From Candidatus Gallilactobacillus intestinavium (lineage in GTDB: Bacteria > Bacillota > Bacilli > Lactobacillales > Lactobacillaceae): a stretch of 58,164 bases of DNA. This document shows, piece by piece, positions 28,324 through 38,482 of this stretch (position 1 is the first letter of the stretch; each line of letters begins with the position of its first letter). The notes under the pieces are model-generated. The model was not told the origin of the DNA. It saw nothing but the letters and a program-made list of their open reading frames with translations, and did not search any database. The stretch is taken from NCBI GenBank assembly GCA_017694665.1, contig JADIMP010000053.1, forward strand, positions 1 through 58,164, given 5' to 3'. The translations under genes were made by a program, and so were the position numbers.

Positions 28324-29883
28324 ATGATTAAAAATGGTATATTCCCCATGCTTTTATATGTGTTTGTTGGATTTATTATAAGTTTTATACTGTTTTGGAT
28401 TTTTAATAAGTTTAATTTAGTTAAATCTAGATCTTTAGCTAAAGACATATTAAATAATGCTAAATTAAAAGCGGAAAATATGAGAAAAGATTTATTACTT
28501 TCTGCTAAAGAAGAAGTTGAAAAATATCGGAAAGAACTTAATTTAGATTTACAAGAACAGAAAAAAGATTTAAAAGATAAAGAGCTTAGATTAATAAAGC
28601 AAGAGGAAGATTTATTAAAAAAAGATAATTTATTACAATTAAGGGAAGATAAATTATCAAAAAAAGAGGATATTTTATCAAGTAAATTAAAAAATATTGA
28701 GCAACAAAAAGAAAAAGTTGATGAACTTATTAATGAGCGAAAGGAAAATATTGAAAAAATTGCTTCTATGACTTCTGCTGAGGCTAAGCAATTAATTATT
28801 AAAGAAACAAAGATTGAATTAGAACATGACCGTTCATTAATGATTCGTAGAAATTTGGAATTAATTAAGCAAAATAGTGAAAAAGAGGCAAAAAAAATTA
28901 TTGCTTCTGCTATTCAGAATAGTGCTGCTGATACGGTGTCTGAAACAACTGTTAGTGTTGTTTCATTACCTAATGAAGATATGAAAGGAAGAATAATTGG
29001 TAAAGAAGGAAGAAATATTCGTACATTTCAATCTTTAACAGGAGTAGATTTAATAATTGATGATACACCTAAAGCTGTTGTTTTGAGTGCCTATGATCCT
29101 ATTAGAAGAGCTATAGCTAAGTTGGCTTTGGAAAGGTTAATTGTTGATGGAAGGATTCATCCTTCAAAAATAGAAGAGATTGTAAATAAATCTGAAAGAG
29201 ACATAGATAATAAAATTAAAGATTTAGGTGAACAAACTATTTTTGAGTTAGGTTTACATAATGTACATCCTGATTTAATTAAAATTATTGGTAGGATGAA
29301 TTATCGTACTAGTTATGGACAAAATGTTTTAAATCATTCTATAGAAGTTGCTAAATTATCTGGAATAATGGCAGCAGAATTAAATGAAGATGTTGTTTTA
29401 GCAAAGCGTGCAGGATTATTACATGATATAGGAAAAGCTGTTGATAAAGATATTAATAAATCACATGTGGAATTAGGAGTAGAAATAGCTAATTATTTTC
29501 ATGAAAAAGAAGTTATTGTAGACTCTATTGCGTCACATCATGGAGACGAAGATCCTAAATCTGTTATAGCTGTATTAGTGAGTGCTGCTGATGCAATTTC
29601 TGCAGCTCGTCCTGGCGCTAGATCAGAATCATTAGAAGAGTATATTCAACGGTTAAAGAATCTTGAAGAAATAGCTAATAGTTTTAGTGGTGTAAAGAAA
29701 AGTTATGCTATTCAGGCTGGTCGTGAGGTAAGGATTATAGTTAATTCAAAACTTATAAATGATGATAAAATGGTTTTGTTAGCTCAAAATATTAAAAATA
29801 AAATTGAAAGTAGTTTAGAATATCCGGGAAATATAAAGATTAATGTTATTAGAGAAACAAGATCTGTTGAGTATGCTAATTAA
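28324..29883 (+). CDS. rny: Ribonuclease Y
   Basis: RNase Y is the membrane-anchored endoribonuclease that starts bulk mRNA decay in Firmicutes. The 519-residue protein has one N-terminal membrane helix (about 8-27), a long coiled coil (about 40-200), a KH domain with '[21 protein letters not shown]' and an HD domain with 'HDIGKA' and 'HHGDEDPKS'. It lies behind recA, as throughout the Lactobacillales. Confidence 0.98.
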   Translation: MIKNGIFPMLLYVFVGFIISFILFWIFNKFNLVKSRSLAKDILNNAKLKAENMRKDLLLSAKEEVEKYRKELNLDLQEQKKDLKDKELRLIKQEEDLLKKDNLLQLREDKLSKKEDILSSKLKNIEQQKEKVDELINERKENIEKIASMTSAEAKQLIIKETKIELEHDRSLMIRRNLELIKQNSEKEAKKIIASAIQNSAADTVSETTVSVVSLPNEDMKGRIIGKEGRNIRTFQSLTGVDLIIDDTPKAVVLSAYDPIRRAIAKLALERLIVDGRIHPSKIEEIVNKSERDIDNKIKDLGEQTIFELGLHNVHPDLIKIIGRMNYRTSYGQNVLNHSIEVAKLSGIMAAELNEDVVLAKRAGLLHDIGKAVDKDINKSHVELGVEIANYFHEKEVIVDSIASHHGDEDPKSVIAVLVSAADAISAARPGARSESLEEYIQRLKNLEEIANSFSGVKKSYAIQAGREVRIIVNSKLINDDKMVLLAQNIKNKIESSLEYPGNIKINVIRETRSVEYAN

Positions 29884-29913
29884 AAGTGTTTATCTATATG
29901 ATAAACACTTTTT
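29882..29913 (+). terminator. Intrinsic terminator after rny
   Basis: A perfect 13-bp stem (29882-29894 with 29900-29912) with a 5-base loop ends in a T run. Confidence 0.93.
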
Positions 29914-29941
29914 AATTATTATTTAGTGAGTTGTGGCAATT

Positions 29942-32473
29942 ATGAAGAATAAAAATACTCCAATGATGGAACAATATATTAAAATCAAAAAAAATTATTC
30001 AGATGCATTTTTATTTTATAGAGTAGGAGATTTTTATGAACTTTTTAATGATGATGCAATTAAAGGAGCAAAATTATTAGAACTAACTTTAACTTCTAGA
30101 AATAAGAATTCTTCTAATAATATACCTATGTGTGGGGTTCCATACCATTCTGTACAAAATTATATTAATGTTTTAGTTGATAAAGGATATAAAGTTGCAA
30201 TTTGTGATCAAGTAGAAAATCCTGCGGAAGCTCAAGGAACTGTAAAAAGAGAAGTTACTCAGGTTATAACTCCAGGAATTCGTATAAATAATAAAAGTGA
30301 TGAAAATAATTATATTTCTGTTTTATTAAAAAAGAATGGTCTTTATGGGTTTGCATATTCTGATATTTCTACAGGTGAAATTTATTCGACGCATTTAGAG
30401 TCTTTTGAAGAAGTATTAGATGAAATTAATTCCATTCAAACTAAAGAATTAGTTTTAGATGAATCAATAGATAGTAAAGATTTAATTTTATTAAAAAAAA
30501 TTGGAGTTCTGATTTCTAAATATGATGATAATAAAGAATTTGATGAATTTGAATTTACTAAGTTGGTTTCTAATATTTCTAATAATTTGGAAAAAGATGC
30601 AATTTTATTACTAATTGCTTATATGCAAAACACACAAAAAAGATCTTTAAGTTATCTACAGTCTCCTGTTAGTTACATTCCTAATAATTTTTTAAGAATG
30701 GATCGTTATGCAAGAAAAAATTTAGAATTGATAGTAAATAATACTACTAATAAGCATAGTGGAACTTTATTGTGGATCATCAATGAAACTAAGACAGCAA
30801 TGGGAGGGAGATTATTAAAACAATGGCTTGAAAGACCATTATTATCTAAGGAAAAAATATTAAATAGGCAAAATATAGTTCAAGAATTCATAGATAATTA
30901 TTTTGAAAGAGCTAATTTACAAGATAGTTTGGAAGGTGTTTACGATTTAGAAAGGTTAGTTTCTAAGGTTTCATTTGGTAATGCTAATGCTAAAGATTTA
31001 ATTCAATTAAAAAATTCTTTAAAACAAGTTCCTAAAATTGTTTATTCAATTAGTAACTTAAATAGTAAATACTTTTCTAAATTAATCAGTGAAATATATA
31101 ATGTTGACGATTTGGTTGAAATGATAGAAAGTTCAATAATTGATGATCCTCCTTTATCTATTACGGAAGGGAATATAATTAAGGATGGATTTAGCGATTC
31201 ATTAGACGAATATAGGAACATCATTAACAATAATCAACAATGGATAGCTAATTTAGAAGCTAAAGAACGTAAATTGACTGGAATTAAAAAATTAAAAATA
31301 GGTTATAACAAAGTATTTGGTTATTATATTGAGGTTTCTAAAAACAATATTGATAAAGTGCCAACTGAAAGGTATATAAGAAAACAAACTTTAACTAATT
31401 CAGAACGTTTTTCTACTGTTGATTTAAAAGAAAGAGAATCAAAAATTTTAGAAGCAGAATCTAAAACTGTTGCTTTAGAATATGATTTATTTAATGAAAT
31501 TAGAAATAAATTAAAAAATTCCACCGAAAAATTGCAAAAAATAGCTAAATCAATAGCTGAATTGGATGTTTTACAAAGTTTTGCAAATGTTTCAGAAAAA
31601 TTTAATTTTACAAGGCCAATAATAAATAATGGCCATAACATTAATATTATTGATGGCAGACATCCTGTAGTTGAAAGAGTAATAGGTAGAGAAAATTATG
31701 TTCCTAACGATATTTTGTTGAGTAAAAATAATAATATTCAATTGATAACTGGGCCTAATATGTCAGGTAAAAGTACTTATATGCGTCAGTTAGCTTTAAT
31801 TGTGATTTTAACTCAAATTGGATGTTTTGTACCTGCTAAGGAAGCTTCTTTGCCTATATTTGATCAAATTTTTACTAGAATAGGAGCAGCAGATGATTTG
31901 GTTTCTGGAAATTCTACCTTTATGGTTGAAATGCAAGAAGCAAATGATGCATTACGGAATGCAACTGAAAATAGTTTAATTATTTTTGATGAAATAGGAA
32001 GAGGAACTGCAACTTACGATGGAATGGCGTTAGCTCAATCTATAATTGAATATATTCATAATAATATTCATGCTAAAACATTGTTTTCAACTCATTATCA
32101 TGAATTGACTTTATTAGAAAAAAAATTACCTGAATTAGTTAATGTGCACGTTGGTGCTATTGAGAAAAATGGAGAACTTATTTTTTTGCATAAGGTAAAA
32201 AATGGAGCTGTAGATAAATCTTATGGTATACATGTTGCTAAATTAGCAGGATTACCTAATGATTTATTACAACGTGCTAAAGATATCTTACAAATTTTAG
32301 AACAAGAGGATCATCAAAAAGTAAATGAAGATTCTAAACAATTAACGTTATTTGACTCTGGTGATAGTAATAGTCAAATTTTAAGAGAATTAAAGAAAAT
32401 TGATTTAATGAATATTACTCCATTAGAATTAATGAATAAAATTGATAAATTAAAAAGGAAGATTGATGATTAA
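29942..32473 (+). CDS. mutS: DNA mismatch repair protein MutS
   Basis: MutS recognises mismatches and recruits MutL. The protein of about 843 residues has the mismatch-binding motif 'FYRVGDFYELF' near residues 25-35, Walker A 'GPNMSGKST' near 604-612, 'FDEIGRGTATYDG' and the STHYHEL signature. A GTG at 29933 would add three codons but leaves only two bases after the GTGAG site, so ATG 29942 is preferred. mutL follows after five bases. Confidence 0.98.
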   Translation: MKNKNTPMMEQYIKIKKNYSDAFLFYRVGDFYELFNDDAIKGAKLLELTLTSRNKNSSNNIPMCGVPYHSVQNYINVLVDKGYKVAICDQVENPAEAQGTVKREVTQVITPGIRINNKSDENNYISVLLKKNGLYGFAYSDISTGEIYSTHLESFEEVLDEINSIQTKELVLDESIDSKDLILLKKIGVLISKYDDNKEFDEFEFTKLVSNISNNLEKDAILLLIAYMQNTQKRSLSYLQSPVSYIPNNFLRMDRYARKNLELIVNNTTNKHSGTLLWIINETKTAMGGRLLKQWLERPLLSKEKILNRQNIVQEFIDNYFERANLQDSLEGVYDLERLVSKVSFGNANAKDLIQLKNSLKQVPKIVYSISNLNSKYFSKLISEIYNVDDLVEMIESSIIDDPPLSITEGNIIKDGFSDSLDEYRNIINNNQQWIANLEAKERKLTGIKKLKIGYNKVFGYYIEVSKNNIDKVPTERYIRKQTLTNSERFSTVDLKERESKILEAESKTVALEYDLFNEIRNKLKNSTEKLQKIAKSIAELDVLQSFANVSEKFNFTRPIINNGHNINIIDGRHPVVERVIGRENYVPNDILLSKNNNIQLITGPNMSGKSTYMRQLALIVILTQIGCFVPAKEASLPIFDQIFTRIGAADDLVSGNSTFMVEMQEANDALRNATENSLIIFDEIGRGTATYDGMALAQSIIEYIHNNIHAKTLFSTHYHELTLLEKKLPELVNVHVGAIEKNGELIFLHKVKNGAVDKSYGIHVAKLAGLPNDLLQRAKDILQILEQEDHQKVNEDSKQLTLFDSGDSNSQILRELKKIDLMNITPLELMNKIDKLKRKIDD

Positions 32474-32478
32474 AGTTT

Positions 32479-34320
32479 ATGGGATTAATTCATGAATTAT
32501 CTGATTTAGTAGCTAATCAAATAATAGCTGGAGAAGTAATTAATAGGCCAGCTTCTGTGGTTAAAGAATTAGTTGAAAATTCTTTGGATGCAAATTCTGA
32601 TGAAATTACTGTTAAATTAACAGATTCTGGTATAAATAAAATAGAAGTAATAGATAATGGTGACGGAATAGAAAAAGACGATGTTAAATTAGCTTTTATG
32701 AGACATACAACTAGTAAAATAAATAAATCATCTGATTTATTTAATCTTAGTTCATTAGGATTTAGGGGAGAAGCACTGGCAAGTATAGCTGCAGTTTCTA
32801 AGGTAATTGTAAAAACAGCTGTTCCTAATGAAAATGGTAATGAATTGCATGTTGAAAATGGAGAATTTACTATATTTAAACCTTGTATTTCTAGGGTAGG
32901 AACATCAATTATTGTTAGTGATTTATTTTATAACATTGCTGATAAATTGCGGTTTATTAAAAAACCTCAGACTGAATTATCTTATATAGTTAATATCATG
33001 CATAGATTTTCTTTAGCTTATCCTGATGTTAGGTTTAATTTATTTAATAATGATAAAGAAATTTTTAGAACCAGTGGAAATGGAAATTTAAAGCAAGTTA
33101 TTGCAAATATTTATGGAAGAAAATTAACTAATAAATTACTTTATGTAGAAAGTTCGAACGAAGATTTTAAAATATCAGGATATGTCTCTTTACCGGAAGT
33201 AACAAGAGCTTCTTATAAATATATATATACATTTGTGAATGGTAGATATGTAAAAAATACCTTATTTAATCGTGCTATTTTTGAAGGATATGGAACTAAA
33301 TTAATGGTAGGACGTTATCCGATAGTAGTGATAAATATAACAAGCGATCCTCATTTATTAGATGTAAATTTGCAACCCGACAAGCAACAAATAAGGATAA
33401 GCAAAAAAAATGTTCTAGATAATTTGATAGAAAAATCTATAAAAACAAAATTTGAAAATATAGATTTAATACCTGATACTCATTCATATATGGATGAAGA
33501 TGATTGTAATAATCATATTATTAATTCAATAAATTATAATTTCGATAGTGTTAATGACGAGCAAATAATAAATATAAAAAATGAAAAAGATTTATCAAAT
33601 GAACAAATTGGTAGTTTTTTTAGTAAATATAAATCAGTTGATCTAAAAAATTATCAAATTAATGATAAATTAATAAATGATTATCACTCTAAAAATGGTT
33701 TTCCTAATTTATCATATATAGGTCAATTGAATGGAACATTTCTTTTTGCTCAAGGAGTTGATGGATTATATATAATTGATCAACATGCTGCTCAAGAAAG
33801 AATAAAATATGAGTTTTATCGTAAGGAAATAGGTAATGTAAACGATGAGTCGCAAGAATTATTAATTCCTATAATATTAAGTTATCCTACAGATGAATTT
33901 TTAATTATAAGTGAAAATATTTCTGTTTTAGAAAAAATAGGTATATTTTTAGAACCATTTGGAAAAAATAGTTTTATTTTAAAAAGGCATCCTTCGTGGT
34001 TCATTAATGGTCAAGAAGAAGATACTCTTAAAGAAATAATTGATTGGTTATTAAATAATAAGAAATTAACGGTTGAACTTTTTCGTGAAAGAACTGCAAT
34101 TATGATGAGTTGTAAACGTTCTATTAAAGCTAATCATTATTTGAATGATTTACAGGCTAAACAATTATTGAATGATTTAGCTAATACTGAAAATCCATAT
34201 AATTGTCCTCATGGAAGGCCGGTTCTTGTTCATTTAAGTAATTTAGATCTTGAAAAAATGTTTAAACGAATTCAAGATAATCATAATTCTTGGAATGAGT
34301 TTGATGAGCATGAATTTTAA
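32479..34320 (+). CDS. mutL: DNA mismatch repair protein MutL
   Basis: MutL links mismatch recognition to strand removal. The GHKL ATPase domain is visible in 'VKELVENSLDANS', 'DNGDGI' and 'GFRGEALASI'. The C-terminal domain carries the endonuclease motif DQHA-x2-E-x4-E ('DQHAAQERIKYE') and 'CPHGRP', so this is a nicking MutL, as expected in bacteria without MutH. The length of 613 residues is typical. The ribosome site lies inside the end of mutS. Confidence 0.97.
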   Translation: MGLIHELSDLVANQIIAGEVINRPASVVKELVENSLDANSDEITVKLTDSGINKIEVIDNGDGIEKDDVKLAFMRHTTSKINKSSDLFNLSSLGFRGEALASIAAVSKVIVKTAVPNENGNELHVENGEFTIFKPCISRVGTSIIVSDLFYNIADKLRFIKKPQTELSYIVNIMHRFSLAYPDVRFNLFNNDKEIFRTSGNGNLKQVIANIYGRKLTNKLLYVESSNEDFKISGYVSLPEVTRASYKYIYTFVNGRYVKNTLFNRAIFEGYGTKLMVGRYPIVVINITSDPHLLDVNLQPDKQQIRISKKNVLDNLIEKSIKTKFENIDLIPDTHSYMDEDDCNNHIINSINYNFDSVNDEQIINIKNEKDLSNEQIGSFFSKYKSVDLKNYQINDKLINDYHSKNGFPNLSYIGQLNGTFLFAQGVDGLYIIDQHAAQERIKYEFYRKEIGNVNDESQELLIPIILSYPTDEFLIISENISVLEKIGIFLEPFGKNSFILKRHPSWFINGQEEDTLKEIIDWLLNNKKLTVELFRERTAIMMSCKRSIKANHYLNDLQAKQLLNDLANTENPYNCPHGRPVLVHLSNLDLEKMFKRIQDNHNSWNEFDEHEF

Positions 34321-34335
34321 TTAGGAGATAATTTA

Positions 34336-34905
34336 ATGTTAGAATTTTTAAAAGGCAAAATTGTAGATGTTAATCCTATATATGTCACACTAGATAATAA
34401 TGGAATAGGATATAAAATTAATGTTGCTAATCCTTATTCTTTTTCTGTTAGTGATGAATTATGCATATACGTGCATATGCATGTTAAAGATAATGATATT
34501 CAATTATATGGTTTTAATAGCCTTGACGAGAAAAAATTATTTTTGGATTTATTGACTGTTTCTGGTGTAGGACCTAAAAATGCTTTAGCGATTATTGCTG
34601 GATGTAGTTTAGAGGAATTAAAGAATGCTATTGATGTGGGAAATATAAATTATTTAGTTAAATTTCCAGGAATAGGTAAAAAAACGGCGCAACAAATTGT
34701 ATTGGATTTAAAAGGCCATCTTAATGTTAATGATCATGAAGAAGAAAACGCTACTAATCGCAATTTACATGATGCATTATTAGCATTAAAATCATTAGGA
34801 TATAAATCTAATGAAGTTAAAAAAGTAGAAAAAGAATTAATTGGTGAAAAAACATTAGCAACAAATGAATATTTAAAATTAGCTTTAAAAAAACTTAATA
34901 AATAA
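34336..34905 (+). CDS. ruvA: Holliday junction branch migration protein RuvA
   Basis: RuvA binds four-way junctions and loads the RuvB motor. The 189-residue protein has the N-terminal OB-fold ('LEFLKGKIVDVNPIYVTL'), two helix-hairpin-helix motifs ('LLTVSGVGPKNALAI', 'LVKFPGIGKKTAQQIVLDLK') and the C-terminal RuvB-contacting helices. It is linked to ruvB by 11 bases and sits behind mutSL, a standard repair cluster. Confidence 0.97.
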   Translation: MLEFLKGKIVDVNPIYVTLDNNGIGYKINVANPYSFSVSDELCIYVHMHVKDNDIQLYGFNSLDEKKLFLDLLTVSGVGPKNALAIIAGCSLEELKNAIDVGNINYLVKFPGIGKKTAQQIVLDLKGHLNVNDHEEENATNRNLHDALLALKSLGYKSNEVKKVEKELIGEKTLATNEYLKLALKKLNK

Positions 34906-34916
34906 TGTGAGGAAAA

Positions 34917-35912
34917 TTGATTTTGGATAATTTAGATCCTAATTTAAATAAAATGGATAATGAAATTGAAGAATCTTTACGACCATCTTGTTTAAATCAA
35001 TATATAGGCCAGGATGTAATTAAAAAGCAATTACAAGTGTATATTTCTGCAGCTTTAAAGCGTAAAGAATCTTTAGATCATGTTTTGTTATATGGTCCAC
35101 CAGGATTAGGAAAAACTACATTAGCAATGATAATAGCTAATGAACTGCATGTTAATATTAAAATTACTAGTGGTCCAGCCATTGAAAAATCAGGGGATTT
35201 AGTTGCGTTGCTAAATGACTTAGATCCCGGAGATGTATTATTTATTGATGAAATTCATCGATTGCCTAAATCAATTGAAGAAATTCTATATTCTGCTATG
35301 GAAGACTTTTTTGTTGATATAATTATTGGTCAAGGTTCTGAAGCACATTCAGTGCATTTACCATTACCTCCGTTTACGTTAATTGGAGCAACTACTAGAG
35401 TAGGATTGTTAAGTTCACCTTTAAGAGATAGGTTTGGCATAATAGAACATATGAATTTTTATAATTCTTATGATTTAGATGAAATTATTAAGCGATCTGC
35501 TAAAATTCTACAAGTTCAAATTAATAGTGAAGGTTCCAAAGAACTAGCTTTAAGATCTAGAGGCACTCCTAGAATAGCGAATAGACTTTTGAAGAGGGTA
35601 CGAGATTTTGCTGAAATTTCTGAAAAAAAAGAGATAGATGAAGATATTGTTAAATCGTCCTTACATTTATTAAATATTGATAATTTAGGATTAGATGAAT
35701 TAGATATTAAAATTTTAAAAACAATTATTTATGATTATTCTGGAGGACCAGTTGGTTTATCTACCTTGGCTTCTAGTATAGGTGAAGAAAAGGATACCAT
35801 TTCTGATGTTTATGAACCCTATCTTATGCAAATAGGAATGTTAAAGCGGACAACAAGAGGTAGAGTTGCAACAAAAAAAGCTTATGATCATTTCAATTTA
35901 TCGCATGAATAA
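34917..35912 (+). CDS. ruvB: Holliday junction branch migration ATPase RuvB
   Basis: RuvB is the AAA+ motor of branch migration. The 331-residue protein shows '[11 protein letters not shown]', Walker A 'GPPGLGKTT', Walker B 'LFIDEIHRL', '[18 protein letters not shown]' and the winged-helix C-terminus '[15 protein letters not shown]'. The start is TTG: 34917 or 34923 are both compatible with GTGAGGA at 34907-34913. queA and tgt, which usually follow in Firmicutes, are missing. Confidence 0.98.
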   Translation: MILDNLDPNLNKMDNEIEESLRPSCLNQYIGQDVIKKQLQVYISAALKRKESLDHVLLYGPPGLGKTTLAMIIANELHVNIKITSGPAIEKSGDLVALLNDLDPGDVLFIDEIHRLPKSIEEILYSAMEDFFVDIIIGQGSEAHSVHLPLPPFTLIGATTRVGLLSSPLRDRFGIIEHMNFYNSYDLDEIIKRSAKILQVQINSEGSKELALRSRGTPRIANRLLKRVRDFAEISEKKEIDEDIVKSSLHLLNIDNLGLDELDIKILKTIIYDYSGGPVGLSTLASSIGEEKDTISDVYEPYLMQIGMLKRTTRGRVATKKAYDHFNLSHE

Positions 35913-35915
35913 AAG

Positions 35916-35944
35916 TGGTAAAATGAAATTCAATTTGTTATAGT
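35916..35944 (+). promoter_or_regulatory. Extended -10 promoter before yajC
   Basis: TGT-TATAGT (TGT at 35936-35938, TATAGT at 35939-35944) has a weak -35, TGGTAA, at 35916-35921 with a 17-base spacer. Confidence 0.45.
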
Positions 35945-35982
35945 GTTACGCGTTAAGAATAATTATTAAGGGAGTATTTATT

Positions 35983-36336
35983 ATGATTTTTTTAACTACA
36001 ACTGCACAAAATAGTTCTTTTAGTATGATTTTCTTTCTTGTTTTAATTTTTATAATGATGTATTTTTTCTTTTTCAGACCTCAAAAAAAACAACAAGAAG
36101 AAAGAAAAAAGTTAATGAATGGTTTAAAAGAAGGAGATCATGTTGTAACTATTGGTGGTTTACATGCAAAAATCGATAAAATACATGATGATAAAAAAAC
36201 TGTTACTTTAGATGCTGATGGTGTTTATTTGATTTATGATATAAGAGCTATTAATAATGTACAAACTCCGGCTATTGAAAGTAACGTTAATAAAGATGTT
36301 GAAAAAAATGATTCTTCTAAAGAAAATAAAAATTAA
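35983..36336 (+). CDS. yajC: Preprotein translocase subunit YajC
   Basis: YajC is the small auxiliary subunit of the Sec translocon. The 117-residue protein has one membrane helix (about 13-30) followed by 'FFFFRPQKKQQEERKKLMNGLKEGDHVVTIGGLHAKI', the family signature, and an acidic tail. AAGGGAG precedes the ATG. It is probably monocistronic, between its own promoter candidate and the terminator at 36339. Confidence 0.96.
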   Translation: MIFLTTTAQNSSFSMIFFLVLIFIMMYFFFFRPQKKQQEERKKLMNGLKEGDHVVTIGGLHAKIDKIHDDKKTVTLDADGVYLIYDIRAINNVQTPAIESNVNKDVEKNDSSKENKN

Positions 36337-36338
36337 TT

Positions 36339-36375
36339 AAAATCGAAGTTTATTAAAATAAACTTCGATTTTTTT
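36339..36375 (+). terminator. Intrinsic terminator after yajC
   Basis: A perfect 14-bp stem (36339-36352 with 36359-36372) with a 6-base loop is followed by T residues. Confidence 0.93.
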
Positions 36376-36395
36376 AGAAATATGAAAAAACAGCT

Positions 36396-37502
36396 ATGAT
36401 AAATGATTTTAACAGAAAAATAATTCATGTAGATATGGATGCTTTTTATGCTTCGGTTGAAGAAAGAGATAATTCCAAGTTAAAAAAATATCCCTTGATT
36501 ATATCTAGAAATCCGCAAAAGACTGGTGGAAAAGGAGTAGTTGCAACAGCTAATTATATTGCTAGATCTAGGGGAGTACATTCAGCTATGAGTGCTGATA
36601 AGGCTTTACAACTTTGCCCAGATGCAATTTTTATTAAACCTAATTTTAAAAAATATCGAGAGAACTCTGAAAAAATTCATAATATATTTAAAAAATATAC
36701 AGATTATATTGAATCTGTAGCTTTAGATGAAGTTTACTTGGATGTGTCAAAAAATAAGTTTGATTATGATTCAAGTGTTCAACTAGCTCACGATTTACAG
36801 AAAGAAATATGGGAAAAAGTTAAGTTAACGTGTTCTGTAGGGATATCTTATAATAAATTTTTAGCTAAATTAGCCTCTGATTATGCTAAACCTGTCGGTA
36901 ATACTATTATTTTACCAGGAGACGCTGAAAATTTTTTATCTAAATTATCTATAAGTAGGTTTAGAGGAGTAGGCAAAAAAACGATACCTAAAATGCATAA
37001 GTTAGGTGTATATACTGGAGCTGATTTACTTGAACAAAGTGAATCGAATTTGATTAAAAACTTTGGGAAATTAGGGCATATTTTATATAATCAAGTACGT
37101 GGTATTGACAATAGTCCAATAAAATGGAATGTTGATAGAAAGTCGATTGGGCATGAAAGAACTTTTGATAAATTTTTGAATGGTGATCAAATATTACTGC
37201 AGTTAAAATTAATAGCACAAGAGTTATCCGATCAATTAAATAAAGAAGAAAAACATGGTAGAACATTAGTAATTAAAGTTAGAGATAGTAAATTTAATAC
37301 TTATACAAAAAGATTTACTAATGAAGACTATTATAAAAATAGTTCAGATATTATATTCAATGTTGCTAAAGATTTATTTAGTAAAATTCCTGTACATTCT
37401 AATATAAGGTTATTAGGAATAACGATGACGTCTTTAGCACCATTAAATTATGAAAATGTGTCTTTAGATTTATTTTCGTTTAGTTCTCATAAAGCATTTT
37501 AA
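36396..37502 (+). CDS. dinB: DNA polymerase IV
   Basis: This Y-family translesion polymerase has 368 residues. The catalytic 'VDMDAFYASVEERD' is near residues 11-24 and the S-x-DE-type motif is 'SVALDEVYLDVS'. 'CSVGISYNKFLAKLASDYAKP' and the little-finger domain are intact. No good ribosome site precedes the ATG; instead a five-codon frame (36382-36399) ends with a TGA that overlaps the dinB ATG, which could couple initiation. Confidence 0.97.
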   Translation: MINDFNRKIIHVDMDAFYASVEERDNSKLKKYPLIISRNPQKTGGKGVVATANYIARSRGVHSAMSADKALQLCPDAIFIKPNFKKYRENSEKIHNIFKKYTDYIESVALDEVYLDVSKNKFDYDSSVQLAHDLQKEIWEKVKLTCSVGISYNKFLAKLASDYAKPVGNTIILPGDAENFLSKLSISRFRGVGKKTIPKMHKLGVYTGADLLEQSESNLIKNFGKLGHILYNQVRGIDNSPIKWNVDRKSIGHERTFDKFLNGDQILLQLKLIAQELSDQLNKEEKHGRTLVIKVRDSKFNTYTKRFTNEDYYKNSSDIIFNVAKDLFSKIPVHSNIRLLGITMTSLAPLNYENVSLDLFSFSSHKAF

Positions 37503-37516
37503 TTTAGGAAGTAATT

Positions 37517-38482
37517 ATGAACATACAAGAACAAATTTATAAAAAAATTAATGATTATGATACTATTATAATTCATAGACATCAACGCCCCGATCCTGAT
37601 GCTATAGGATCTCAAATTGGTTTATCTAGTATTCTTAAAAAAAATTTTCCTAATAAACAAATTTATGTAGTCGGTAAAAAAATAGATGGTTTATCTTGGA
37701 TAGGTGATCCAGATAAAGTAGATGAAAATAAATTTCAAAATGCATTAATTTTTGTGTTAGATACGGCTAATAAACCTAGAATAGATGATAATCGTTGGCA
37801 AAAAGGTTCTTATATTATAAAAATAGATCATCATCCTGAAGATGATGTATTTGGTGATCTTTCATTGGTTAATGTTAAAGCATCAAGTACATCAGAAATA
37901 TTAGTAGATTTTTGTCGTAAATTTCGTCTAAAATTCACTTATCAAGCTGTTAAGTCATTTTATGCAGGTATAGTAGGAGATACTGGAAGATTTTTATATT
38001 CTAATACGACATCTCATACTATGGAAGATGTTTCTTTTTTAATGAGTGCAAGAGAAGATTTAGATTTTACTAAAATTAATAGATGTGAGTGTGAAATAAA
38101 TTTATCTTTGGCAAGACTTGTTTCGTATGTTTATGAAAATTTGGTTATTACAAAATATGGATTGGGATACATCATTTTAAAAAAAGATATTTTAAATAAA
38201 TTTGATTTAGAAAATTGTGGAACTTCTTCAATTGTTCCTTTGCCAGGAAATTTAAAAGAAATTAATAGTTGGATAATTTTTGAGGAAAACACAGACGGAA
38301 GTTACCGTGTACGTTTAAGATCAAAAAAGGTGTTTATTAATGATATCGCTAAAAAGCATCGTGGTGGAGGACACCCGCTTGCTAGTGGTGCCAAGGCAAA
38401 AAATGAAACAGAAATAAATCAAATAATTTCGGAAGTAAATGATTTATTAAAAGAAGAGAAGTTATATGACAAAAAAATTTAG
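37517..38482 (+). CDS. nrnA: Bifunctional oligoribonuclease / PAP phosphatase NrnA
   Basis: NrnA degrades very short RNAs (nanoRNAs) and dephosphorylates pAp. The 321-residue DHH/DHHA1 protein has 'RPDPDAIGSQ', 'LDTANKPRI', the 'IDHHPEDD' motif that names the family, 'AGIVGDTGRF' and the C-terminal glycine-rich 'HRGGGHPLASGA'. Its 3' end overlaps the start of the DEAD-box helicase gene by 17 bases, so two RNA-decay proteins are translationally linked. Confidence 0.96.
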   Translation: MNIQEQIYKKINDYDTIIIHRHQRPDPDAIGSQIGLSSILKKNFPNKQIYVVGKKIDGLSWIGDPDKVDENKFQNALIFVLDTANKPRIDDNRWQKGSYIIKIDHHPEDDVFGDLSLVNVKASSTSEILVDFCRKFRLKFTYQAVKSFYAGIVGDTGRFLYSNTTSHTMEDVSFLMSAREDLDFTKINRCECEINLSLARLVSYVYENLVITKYGLGYIILKKDILNKFDLENCGTSSIVPLPGNLKEINSWIIFEENTDGSYRVRLRSKKVFINDIAKKHRGGGHPLASGAKAKNETEINQIISEVNDLLKEEKLYDKKI

